14,506 bases of DNA from an uncultured Campylobacter sp. GTDB taxonomy: Bacteria > Campylobacterota > Campylobacteria > Campylobacterales > Campylobacteraceae. The position numbers were made by a program, and so were the translations under genes. The DNA lies in the NCBI RefSeq assembly GCF_938031315.1, contig NZ_CALHHT010000341.1:1-14506 (forward strand), read 5' to 3'. The notes under the pieces were generated by a model. The model ran no database searches, was not told the DNA's origin, and saw only the letters and a program-made list of their open reading frames with translations. This document shows, piece by piece, positions 1 to 6,528 of this stretch. Within the stretch, counting starts at the first letter, position 1; each line of letters opens with the position of its first letter.

Positions 1-108
1 GATTTTAGATTATAAAATTTAAAAAGGCGGGTAGGATTAGAATTTTAAAAATCGAAGTCGATGATCGGAATTTCAAACTTCAAAACCTGAAATTTTGAAT
101 CTGAAGCA

Positions 109-147
109 GGGGCAAATTTTAGGATCGTTCCAAAATTTGCCCCTTTT
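109..147 (+). terminator. Strong hairpin with T-run, probable intrinsic terminator
   Basis: Bases 109-120 (GGGGCAAATTTT) and 132-143 are a perfect 12-bp inverted repeat around an 11-nt loop, followed on the plus strand by TTTT. That is the form of a rho-independent terminator for a plus-strand gene ending left of the window. On the minus strand it is followed by a mixed sequence rather than T, so it is a weaker terminator for the leftward gene ending at 242. A smaller hairpin (79-85 with 93-99) lies just before it. I see no gene in bases 1-241. Confidence 0.6.
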
Positions 148-241
148 AAATTTACATATCTCAAGCTCTATTCATAAAATTTTACGTATTAATTTACGTA
201 AAATTTAGCCGAAAAAAGATGATCTCATAAACTTATCCGCA

Positions 242-784
242 TTAAATTTTATCTCTTCTTTTTAGAATAAAAACCGTTACAGATGCGATTATTAGCGACG
301 ATAAAACGCTTATCATCATTATATTAAAATTAAAATTTGAGCGATCAAACAGATGACCTAACCAGGTCAAATCGGCTCTTGCTAGGATTATCACAGCTAG
401 CGAATAAGTATAAAATAGACTTATAAAAAATACAGATGCGGCGGATATTTTATCCAGCAGAATAAAAGCTTTTATTTTAGAAAATACGAAGCAGCAGGTG
501 ATTAAAGGCAAAATTACCGTCGCGCAAAATAGATACAATACCATAGCGCCGAAAATATCGCTTTCGCTATCGCTCGCCTCTTCGTGCCACATTAGTTCAA
601 AAGCTTTTAAAACGATAGAAAGTGGATGCGCAAGATCGCGGCCGCTATACTCCGCCAAAAAAACCGCATCTATGCTGGCAAATATAACGCCCAAGCAGTC
701 TATAGTAAAAAAGAGCAAGGCGATCCAGAATAAAATCCTCACCCCTTTTAGCTCAAAACATTTTTTAATGAACTCTTTTATCAC
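242..784 (-). CDS. Hypothetical four-helix membrane protein
   Basis: I do not recognise this 180-residue protein. It has about four hydrophobic segments (residues 17-38, 77-101, 113-135 and 154-174), an acidic loop between the first two (HEEASDSESD, residues 67-76) and a basic C-terminal tail (KRRDK), so it is an inner-membrane protein. The start codon is GTG (782-784). On the minus strand AGGGG lies five bases before it, and that site overlaps the stop of the small ORF upstream, which supports the GTG start. The region is more AT-rich than the housekeeping cluster to the right, as expected for accessory DNA. No catalytic motif is visible and no function is proposed. Confidence 0.7.
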   Translation of the reverse strand: MIKEFIKKCFELKGVRILFWIALLFFTIDCLGVIFASIDAVFLAEYSGRDLAHPLSIVLKAFELMWHEEASDSESDIFGAMVLYLFCATVILPLITCCFVFSKIKAFILLDKISAASVFFISLFYTYSLAVIILARADLTWLGHLFDRSNFNFNIMMISVLSSLIIASVTVFILKRRDKI

Positions 785-792
785 CCTAGCCC

Positions 793-903
793 CTAATTTA
801 TAGCTTTTAAGATCAATTTGGCTTTTATATCGCGTTTCATTTCGGTACTTTTAAAAACACTTTGTCGTAATTTATCATCAAAATTTAAGCCTTTCGCTGC
901 CAT
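793..903 (-). CDS. Candidate 36-residue basic small protein
   Basis: A short ORF of 37 codons runs from ATG at 901-903 to TAG at 793-795. The product is hydrophilic and lysine/arginine rich, with no membrane segment; it starts MAAKGLNFDDK and ends KAKLILKAIN. Its stop codon overlaps the ribosome binding site (TAGGGG) of the GTG start at 784, which would fit translational coupling. Against it, the ATG has no clear Shine-Dalgarno sequence and an in-frame stop lies only two codons upstream. It could be a chance ORF in a 198-bp gap. Confidence 0.3.
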   Translation of the reverse strand: MAAKGLNFDDKLRQSVFKSTEMKRDIKAKLILKAIN

Positions 904-982
904 TGTCTATATTGCCCGTTGCGATCGTAAGCTAAAATTTCATTCTACTTATCTACCTAATTTGATACCGTTAAAATTAGAA

Positions 983-1648
983 TTATTTTTTATCCTTATC
1001 AAAAAATTTTGAATTGTAGTTAGTTAAAGATATCATCAAGGTTCGCTTATTAAAAGGAACTTTACCGAATCTATCAACAAGTAATTTATTCTGTTTTACT
1101 GATATCATAGTACCGTTATCATCAAAAATATAGTATTTTTTTATCCCTAAGAAATTTAAGCATTGAAAGATAATTATAAATATAAAGTTTATGATGATAG
1201 CCATTGCAAGATTTGTTATATACGTAATTTTATCCATCAAAGTTTTACTATCAAGTTTTGCAGTTTCTCCAAAACATGGAAAGTATGAATACGTTATCTT
1301 TGTATGCTCCGTAAGCTGGATTTTTAGAACCTTTAAATTCCCTGCAAAATCCACATAATCGCATTCTATTATTTTCTCAAAAATTCTAATTTGTAAGTCA
1401 TTTACCAGCATACCTTTTAGCATTGCAAAATCTCCAAAAATCGTTTTGAAAAATATAAATATGCAAAGAGCTAGCTCGCCTTTTCTAAAACTACTACTAA
1501 AGAAACTTTCAATAGGAAAAATAGATCTAATGGCGAATACTAATGCGAATATCAGGAAAAAAATTCCTACTGTTAATTTACTTTTTAACAAATAGTCATT
1601 TTTTACTATTATCGGCTCCTTATCATAATCCCTCATAAATTTCCCCAT
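983..1648 (-). CDS. Hypothetical membrane protein with central soluble domain
   Basis: This 221-residue protein is not recognised. It has two hydrophobic segments near the N-terminus (about residues 24-41 and 57-75), a soluble region of about 70 residues, a third segment (about 145-166), and a lysine-rich C-terminus. Two starts are possible: ATG at 1648 has no ribosome binding site, whereas Met5 (ATG at 1636) is preceded by GGGG at a suitable distance. Base composition is clearly AT-rich compared with the genes to the right. A 26-codon ORF in another frame (1623-1700) overlaps the start, and dropping one G from a GGG run would fuse the two, so the true N-terminus may be frameshifted (see findings). 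Confidence 0.6.
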   Translation of the reverse strand: MGKFMRDYDKEPIIVKNDYLLKSKLTVGIFFLIFALVFAIRSIFPIESFFSSSFRKGELALCIFIFFKTIFGDFAMLKGMLVNDLQIRIFEKIIECDYVDFAGNLKVLKIQLTEHTKITYSYFPCFGETAKLDSKTLMDKITYITNLAMAIIINFIFIIIFQCLNFLGIKKYYIFDDNGTMISVKQNKLLVDRFGKVPFNKRTLMISLTNYNSKFFDKDKK

Positions 1649-1734
1649 TTTTATAAAAAGATATTTTGGCGTATTCTACCGCCTTATTCTTATGGTGCAT
1701 TTAAAATTTAAAATCTGCGAAGTACGGGCACAAA

Positions 1735-1880
1735 TCTAAATTTCAAAGCCTCCACACTGCGCTAAATTTTAAAATTTCAGGCTCACGGAAGCGGGGTAAA
1801 TTTCAAAATTTAAAGCCCGCAAAGGCTTGCTAAATTTTAAAATTTAAAGCAAGCAAAGCACGAGTAGAATTCTAAAATTC
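1735..1880. repeat. Intergenic AAATTT/AAAATTT palindrome cluster
   Basis: The gap between mrdA and the gene to its left (1649-1892) holds closely spaced copies of AAATTT, AAATTTTAAAATTT and AATTCTAAAATTCT separated by short GC-rich stretches. The block has no ORF of substance. It resembles the hexamer-punctuated sequence inserted in several coding regions of this window, so it may be the intergenic form of the same repetitive DNA. Confidence 0.5.
1825..1854 (-). terminator. Stem-loop downstream of mrdA
   Basis: GCTTGCT (1825-1831) pairs with AGCAAGC (1848-1854). The 16 bases between them are AT-only and largely self-complementary, giving a long stem. It lies 39 bases beyond the mrdA stop in the direction of transcription. 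There is no clean T-run after it, so termination is likely but not certain. Confidence 0.4.
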
Positions 1881-1892
1881 TAAAATCCCATC

Positions 1893-3713
1893 CTACTTTG
1901 TCTTCTTTGCGCTGTGTTCGCTGGTCGTTGCGTTGGCGTCGATGTAGCCCATCTGGGCGAGCTTTTCGTAGATTTGCATTATTACGGGACCTGCCGCGCT
2001 TCCGCCGCCGCCTCCGTGTTCTACGAGCACGGTTACGGCGTATTGCGGCTTGTCGTACGGTCCGAAGCTCGTCATCCAGGCGTGCGAGCGGTGGAAGTAG
2101 TCCATATCGGCCTCTTTCATTCGCTTTTTGGTGGTCTGCGAGATGCCTACTACCTGCGCGGTGCCCGTCTTGACCGCTAGAGGCACTACTGCAGTATGGA
2201 TAAGCTTGTAGGCAGTGCCTCCGTCGGGGTTGTTGCCGACCTCATACATCCCGCGTCGCACGAGCGGCAGCTGCGCCTTTTCTTTCGGCGTGAAAAGCTC
2301 GGTGGGGGTAAATTCCACCGGCTTGCCGTCGATGCTTTTTAAAAAATGCGGCGTGATAGCCTTGCCCGAGGCGATCTGCGCGGTGTTTTTCGCCACCTGC
2401 ATAGGGGTGACGAGCACGTCGCCCTGGCCGATCGAGGCATTGACCGTCTCGCCCTGATACCACGCGCGCTTAAATTTCTGCATTTTCCAGGCCTTATTAG
2501 GCATCGTGCCTACAAACTCATTGGGTAGATCGACGCCTGTTTTACTACCAAACCCCAGACGCTGCAGATACGCGGACATATAGTCGATCCCCACCAGCAG
2601 CGAGCCTTCGTAAAAATACACATCGCAGCTACCCTTAATCGCCTCTACTAAGCTCACGCGGCCGTGACCCCAGCTCTTCCAGCAGCGAAATTTACGCCCT
2701 CCAAGCTCTATCGCGCCGCTGCAAAACACGCTCCAATTTTCGTTGATCTTGCCGCTGTTTAAAAAGCTCATCCCCACGGCCATTTTAATTACAGAGCCCG
2801 GCGGATAGAGGCCGTTTACGAGCTTATTCGTAAAAGGGTGGCGCGGATCTTTTATCAGCTCGTCCCACTGCGTCTGCGAAATTCCGCCCACGAAGGTGTT
2901 CAGATCGTACTCGGGGAAGCTGCCCGCCGCGATGATAGCGCCGTCGCGCAGATCTATCACTATCGCTACGCCGTCCTTGTCTTTAAAAATTTCCTCGAGG
3001 TATTTTTGCAGCTCAAGATCGATGGTAAGGGAGATTTCGCTACTGCTGGGCTCTTGCATCGAGATCTCCTCCACGACCTGATTTAGCGCCGTAACCTTCG
3101 TCTTGCGCTCGCCCTTGCTGCCCTGCAAAAGCTCGTTATAATACCCCTCGACGCCGCTTCTGCCGTTGTATCCGGTAAGCGCACTTAGGGGGTTGTTTTG
3201 GATATCTTTTTTATTGGCACGGCCTACGTAGCCGATGATATGCGAAGCAAGCGCGCCGTAAGGGTAAAAGCGCTGCGAAGCGGGCGAAATTTTGATATTT
3301 TCGTGCAGGCTCAAGCTCGCAAAATGCTCTATCGTGGCGTTGTAATCCAAAAACGGCACGACTTCGATAAAGTCTTGATTATAAGCGGAATTCGCGTCCT
3401 TGTAGCTCTTACTCATCGCGGTGACGTTGAGATCTTTGAAGTAGCGCGAGATATTATTTAGCTCGCTTTGCAGTGCGGCGTCTTTTAGATGCGGTGCGAT
3501 GGATAGCGAAAAGCCGAGATTGTTTATCGCGAGCGGGCGGCCTTTGGCGTCTAAAATTTGACCGCGCACCGGCGGGATGTATTCGGTAGAAATGACGTTG
3601 TTTTTAGCGACCTGCTCGTAGAATTCGTTTGATTTGATCGAAAGATAATAAATTCTAACCAAAAGCATGCTAAAAAATAGTATCACAAATACGAATACAA
3701 ACTTTAGCCTCAT
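1893..3713 (-). CDS. mrdA: Penicillin-binding protein 2, peptidoglycan D,D-transpeptidase
   Basis: PBP2 cross-links peptidoglycan during elongation as part of the rod complex and is anchored in the inner membrane. The 606 residues match the family length. Residues 4-24 are the single membrane anchor. The dimerisation domain follows, with PPVRGQILDAKGRPLA at 47-62. The transpeptidase domain carries the three active-site motifs: SVIK with catalytic Ser307, Ser362-Cys-Asp364, and KTGT at 515-518. Cys331 and Cys344 lie in the family-typical FCSG...FRCW segment. The C-terminal region has the glycine run EHGGGGGSAAGP. The ATG start (3711-3713) overlaps the stop of the upstream membrane gene in an ATGA arrangement, with AGGGG before it, so the two are probably translationally coupled. 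In C. jejuni the equivalent gene also follows a small membrane protein and engB. Confidence 0.96.
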   Translation of the reverse strand: MRLKFVFVFVILFFSMLLVRIYYLSIKSNEFYEQVAKNNVISTEYIPPVRGQILDAKGRPLAINNLGFSLSIAPHLKDAALQSELNNISRYFKDLNVTAMSKSYKDANSAYNQDFIEVVPFLDYNATIEHFASLSLHENIKISPASQRFYPYGALASHIIGYVGRANKKDIQNNPLSALTGYNGRSGVEGYYNELLQGSKGERKTKVTALNQVVEEISMQEPSSSEISLTIDLELQKYLEEIFKDKDGVAIVIDLRDGAIIAAGSFPEYDLNTFVGGISQTQWDELIKDPRHPFTNKLVNGLYPPGSVIKMAVGMSFLNSGKINENWSVFCSGAIELGGRKFRCWKSWGHGRVSLVEAIKGSCDVYFYEGSLLVGIDYMSAYLQRLGFGSKTGVDLPNEFVGTMPNKAWKMQKFKRAWYQGETVNASIGQGDVLVTPMQVAKNTAQIASGKAITPHFLKSIDGKPVEFTPTELFTPKEKAQLPLVRRGMYEVGNNPDGGTAYKLIHTAVVPLAVKTGTAQVVGISQTTKKRMKEADMDYFHRSHAWMTSFGPYDKPQYAVTVLVEHGGGGGSAAGPVIMQIYEKLAQMGYIDANATTSEHSAKKTK

Positions 3714-4216
3714 ACCAGCCGCCCCTTAAAAAAGAGCAGAGCAAGCAAAATTTCAATCACGATGTAATTTAAATACTCGCCGCTTAGAGGCAGATACTCG
3801 CTCTTTTTGATCGCAGAGATCGCGTTGCTCACCACAAAGACCAAAACATAGCTAATCATCACGTAAAAGCAGATCAAAAAATTTCTAAATTTAATATATT
3901 TAAATGAGTTTTCATAGACCACGAAATAAAATATACAATACGCGATAGCCACGCTAAATAGGTTAAATCCGTGGATCTGCTCGGCGCAAAATAGATAAAA
4001 AATAGAGAAAAACCAGCTAAAGCCGAACTTTTTAAATTTCACGTCGTTTTCATATTTTTGCACCACCATCGCCGTGAAAAAAAATCCGATCAGCGGCGGC
4101 AGCCCCCTATACACCGCACTTAAAAGCAGGTAAAAAAGAACCCCCGCGCTAAAAAGCGTGTCCGCTATAAGGTATAGATAAGTGCGATTTCGTTGCATAC
4201 CGGAAACTTTTTGCAT
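3710..4216 (-). CDS. Polytopic membrane protein in the mreD position
   Basis: This protein of 162-168 residues has five to six hydrophobic segments (about 14-36, 39-53, 67-79, 84-101, 111-133 and 148-163) and ends with basic KGRLV. I do not recognise a catalytic motif. It overlaps mrdA by four bases and sits directly upstream of it. In many rod-shaped bacteria that place is held by MreD, a protein of similar size with about five helices, so an MreD-like role is a reasonable inference but is not shown by sequence. C. jejuni has an unnamed membrane protein in the same slot. The start is uncertain: Met1 (4216) and Met7 (4198) both lie inside the 3' end of the acetyltransferase gene and neither has a good ribosome binding site, which suggests reinitiation from that gene. 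Confidence 0.8.
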   Translation of the reverse strand: MQKVSGMQRNRTYLYLIADTLFSAGVLFYLLLSAVYRGLPPLIGFFFTAMVVQKYENDVKFKKFGFSWFFSIFYLFCAEQIHGFNLFSVAIAYCIFYFVVYENSFKYIKFRNFLICFYVMISYVLVFVVSNAISAIKKSEYLPLSGEYLNYIVIEILLALLFFKGRLV

Positions 4217-5004
4217 TTAATACAATCGGCCCAAATTTTTTGCGCGGGCAGCTCATCCTTTGGGATTTCGGTAAACCCCAGCCGCTCGAAAAATTCCTTT
4301 TGATAGGTGAGCGTAAATACGCTTTTTAGCCCGTAAAATTTCGCTTCATCTAGCAGCTCGTTTACGATAGCTCTGGCAATGCCCCGCCTGCGAAACTGCG
4401 GAGCGACTATGAGCGAGCGCACCTCGGCAAGATCGGCGTTAAAAATTTTAAGCGAAGCAAAGCCCGTCAAAATTTCCGCATCTTTTGCGGACTGTGATTC
4501 GCAAAGCCGCGAAAGGTCATTCTGAAAAACGCCCTCGCTTTGTGAATATTCGCTCCGTAAAATTTGCTCTTTGTCTGCTTGCGCGCGGCTCGCCCCGGAT
4601 ACGGCTTGCAGCGCGCTATTTCGTGGCGCGCTATTTTGAGACGTATCTCGTTGCGACGCGAAATTGCCCGCGGCATCTTCGGCGGAATTTTCAGAAGTAA
4701 TTTCGGCAAAATTTTCTGCGGAGCTTTGGATTAAATTTAAATCCAAATTGCGCGCTAAATTTGAATCGGAATTCCTGGCTAAATTTAAGTCGGAATTTTC
4801 TTTAGAATCGAAACTCAAATTTTCCTTGCAATCAAAACTCCTATCCGCCTTAGAATCGCAACCGAACGCCAGCACGTATGAGCGGATATTGGCAGCTATC
4901 TCATCGCTTTCAAGCGGCAAGATTACGCCGTTTTGAACCTCCTCTTTTACGAGCTCCTGCATACGCGAAATGTCGCAAAGACGCGCCTTTTTTAGCCGTA
5001 TCAT
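4165..5004 (-). CDS. GNAT acetyltransferase, probable short N-acetylglutamate synthase, with repeat insertion
   Basis: The protein is a GNAT-fold acetyl-CoA-dependent acetyltransferase. Residues 1-48 give the first strand and helices. Residues 179-279 give the rest: VRSLIVAPQFRRRGIAR (195-211) with the acetyl-CoA loop, then FFERLGFTEIPKDELP, and a cysteine tail (Cys261, Cys264, Cys270; KIWADCIKCKKFPVCNEIAL). That tail is typical of short bacterial N-acetylglutamate synthases, the first step of arginine synthesis, so this is the likely role; C. jejuni has a comparable arginine-cluster enzyme sometimes called argO. Residues 49-178 are a low-complexity Asn/Ser/Asp/Ala insertion with an 8-residue repeat; without it the protein would be about 150 residues, normal for the family. 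ATG at 5002-5004 has AGGGA upstream and overlaps the stop of an arginine-rich 14-codon ORF. The 3' end overlaps the next gene by up to 52 bases. Confidence 0.85.
   Translation of the reverse strand: MIRLKKARLCDISRMQELVKEEVQNGVILPLESDEIAANIRSYVLAFGCDSKADRSFDCKENLSFDSKENSDLNLARNSDSNLARNLDLNLIQSSAENFAEITSENSAEDAAGNFASQRDTSQNSAPRNSALQAVSGASRAQADKEQILRSEYSQSEGVFQNDLSRLCESQSAKDAEILTGFASLKIFNADLAEVRSLIVAPQFRRRGIARAIVNELLDEAKFYGLKSVFTLTYQKEFFERLGFTEIPKDELPAQKIWADCIKCKKFPVCNEIALIYTL
4685..4858. repeat. 12/24-bp degenerate tandem repeat inside the acetyltransferase gene
   Basis: AAATTT/GAATTT-like hexamers begin at 4733, 4745, 4757, 4769, 4781, 4793, 4805 and 4817, an exact 12-bp period, and GAATCG recurs at 4853 in register. 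On the coding strand this gives an 8-residue (24-bp) repeat running FDCKENLS, FDSKENSD, LNLARNSD, SNLARNLD. Further hexamers at 4685 and 4709 continue the series, the latter 24 bp from 4733. Confidence 0.8.
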
Positions 5005-5045
5005 CTAAAATTTTCCCTAATCTTTGCGCGATCTTGGCGGCGCAT
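5001..5045 (-). CDS. Candidate arginine-rich 14-residue leader peptide
   Basis: ATG at 5043-5045 opens a 14-codon ORF reading MRRQDRAKIRENFR, with arginine at positions 2, 3, 6, 10 and 14 (codons CGC, CGC, CGC, AGG, AGA). AGAGGA lies six bases before the ATG, better placed than the site of the gene it precedes. Its TGA (5001-5003) overlaps the acetyltransferase ATG as ATGA. If that enzyme is an arginine-pathway acetyltransferase, an arginine-rich leader could couple its translation to arginine-tRNA supply. The rival reading is that TATAAAAT (5044-5051, minus strand) is the -10 box of a promoter, in which case the ATG is not transcribed from it. The rest of the 5005-5116 gap is AT-rich with several AAATTT copies. 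Confidence 0.35.
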   Translation of the reverse strand: MRRQDRAKIRENFR

Positions 5046-5116
5046 TTTATATCCTCTAAATTTAATTATTTTGAAATTCTGCGTCGCTAAATTTAACGTA
5101 TTTAAATTTAGAAATT

Positions 5117-6016
5117 TCATAATCCAAACGCCCCGCATACGATGATTTCGCGTGCTTTTTGCAGACCGCTGCCTTTTAGCGTCGAGACCAAAACCGCCTG
5201 CGGATCGTGCCTCAAAAGCTTTGCGCGCTCGCTTTGGTTGAGCTTGTCGGCTTTGGTGTAGAGCCTCACGACCTTTTGATCGCCGCGCAGAAAACTAGCG
5301 AGATAGTTTTGCAAATTTTTATCTATTTCAAGATCAAACTGCCTCGCGTCGATGAGATGGACGAAAAGCTTGATATTTAGGCGCTCTTTGATGAACTCGT
5401 CGAGATTTTTTTGCCAGATATAATGCAGTTTTTTAGAAACCTTAGCGTACCCAAACCCCGGCAGATCCACGAAGATCAAAGAGATATTTTCCCCCAAGCT
5501 CGCAAGATCCGAAAAAGCGGGGTTGCCCGCTAAGCTTAGCGCGGATCTACCTGTAAAATTTAATTCAGAGCTTTGCGCGGAATTTGACGTAAAACCTGCC
5601 GCAAGATCTGTCTCGCGATCCGATCTAAAATCCGCCGAGGCACTTTTTAAATTTAAAACGAAATCCTGCTTCAAATTTCGCTCAGACGCCGCAGCCTCCG
5701 CGTGATCTTGCGCGCAATTTGCAGCCGAGCTTAAAGCCTCTTTGCTCGCTAGATCGGGTGACATTTCATTTTGCGAGCCGTCCGAGTCTGCGGCAAGCTT
5801 TTGTTTAAATTTAACTTCGAAAAAATTTATCAGCTGCGTTTTGCCCGGCGTCGAGCTTGATTTGGCTAGATTTTTGCGCCCGGTAAGCGCGTTTATCAGG
5901 CTGCTTTTGCCGACGTTGGAGCGCCCCAAAAACGCCACTTCGCTCATCGCAAACTCGGGCGCACCCGCGATATTTGCGGCGGAGGTGATAAACTGCGCGC
6001 TGCTAGGATAGATCAT
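5117..6016 (-). CDS. engB: Ribosome-biogenesis GTPase EngB/YsxC with 100-residue insertion
   Basis: This is a TrmE-Era-EngA-YihA-type GTPase needed for assembly of the large ribosomal subunit. All G motifs are present: G1 GRSNVGKS (31-38), G2 with Thr56 in SSTPGKT, G3 DLPGFG (184-189), G4 TKAD (254-257) and G5 STLKG (278-282). The protein has 299 residues against about 200 for the family. The excess is one low-complexity Ser/Ala/Asn/Asp segment at about residues 72-177, between the strand NFFEV after switch I and the strand LIFVDLPG before G3. This is a beta-hairpin turn, so the fold could survive with a disordered loop. The ATG (6014-6016) overlaps the lptA stop as ATGA. A gap of 112 bases separates its stop from the acetyltransferase gene. 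Confidence 0.94.
   Translation of the reverse strand: MIYPSSAQFITSAANIAGAPEFAMSEVAFLGRSNVGKSSLINALTGRKNLAKSSSTPGKTQLINFFEVKFKQKLAADSDGSQNEMSPDLASKEALSSAANCAQDHAEAAASERNLKQDFVLNLKSASADFRSDRETDLAAGFTSNSAQSSELNFTGRSALSLAGNPAFSDLASLGENISLIFVDLPGFGYAKVSKKLHYIWQKNLDEFIKERLNIKLFVHLIDARQFDLEIDKNLQNYLASFLRGDQKVVRLYTKADKLNQSERAKLLRHDPQAVLVSTLKGSGLQKAREIIVCGAFGL
5556..5678. repeat. AAATTT-punctuated insertion DNA in engB
   Basis: Hexamers at 5556 (AAATTT) and 5580 (GAATTT) are 24 bp apart; 5649, 5661 and 5673 are spaced by 12. Bases 5555-5585 share the spaced pattern AAAATTT, six bases, GAGCTTTG, five bases, AATTT with 4708-4738 in the acetyltransferase gene. The block lies wholly inside the extra segment of EngB. 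Confidence 0.65.
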
Positions 6017-6528
6017 TTGTTTTGATCTTCGACCTGAAAGATCAGACGCACGGGCTTTTTCTCGCCGCCGCCGCTTTTTACTTCGTAGGTGCCCTTTTGG
6101 CGATTTACGATGATCTTATCGCCGTAAACCTCCTTTTTGGTCTCGGCCTCGTGCAGATAGGCGTTGTTTTCGAGCGTGTAAGCCTCGATAGTCGGATCGT
6201 AGGTCAGCACGCCGCCCTTGCCGTCGTAATGCTTTTGATTGAGTAAAATTTTAAAATTTGCATTTCCCGTCGCGACGTATTTGGTAGGCTGGCGCTTGGC
6301 GTCGAAGTAAATCGTCACTTTATCGGAATTTAGCGTATCATAAGCGCCCTTTTTGATGCGAACGTTGCCCGTCAGCACGCTGATCTGCTTGATCTCGTCG
6401 GCGAAAAAATTATCCGCCGTGACCTCGACCTGCTCCTGCGCGGCGCTAAGAGTGGTCGCGCCAAAGCCCGCAATTAGCGCGGCTGAAAGTATTAGTTTGT
6501 GGAGTTTTGATCTTTTATTAAATACCAT
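6013..6528 (-). CDS. lptA: LPS transport periplasmic protein LptA
   Basis: LptA forms the periplasmic bridge that carries lipopolysaccharide from the LptC-bound inner-membrane complex to LptD at the outer membrane. Residues 1-30 form a signal peptide with a basic start (NKRSKLHK), a hydrophobic core and a likely cut after LSAA. The remainder is the OstA/LptA beta-jellyroll: VEVTADNFFADEIKQISVLTG, then alternating strands such as KVTIYFDAKR and the VYGDKIIVNRQKGTYEV repeat. The length of 171 residues is normal. AAGGA eight bases before the ATG supports this start, which lies inside the last 37 bases of lptC; its own stop overlaps the engB start by four bases. The order lptC-lptA-engB matches C. 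jejuni. Confidence 0.9.
   Translation of the reverse strand: MVFNKRSKLHKLILSAALIAGFGATTLSAAQEQVEVTADNFFADEIKQISVLTGNVRIKKGAYDTLNSDKVTIYFDAKRQPTKYVATGNANFKILLNQKHYDGKGGVLTYDPTIEAYTLENNAYLHEAETKKEVYGDKIIVNRQKGTYEVKSGGGEKKPVRLIFQVEDQNK

Noticed and set aside
818..1012. Plus-strand ORF of 64 codons
   Set aside because: No ribosome binding site or recognisable domain; it overlaps the 3' end of a minus-strand gene.
1898..2180. Overlapping plus-strand ORFs opposite the end of mrdA
   Set aside because: They are antisense to a gene with full catalytic motifs, are arginine-rich and carry no domain signature.
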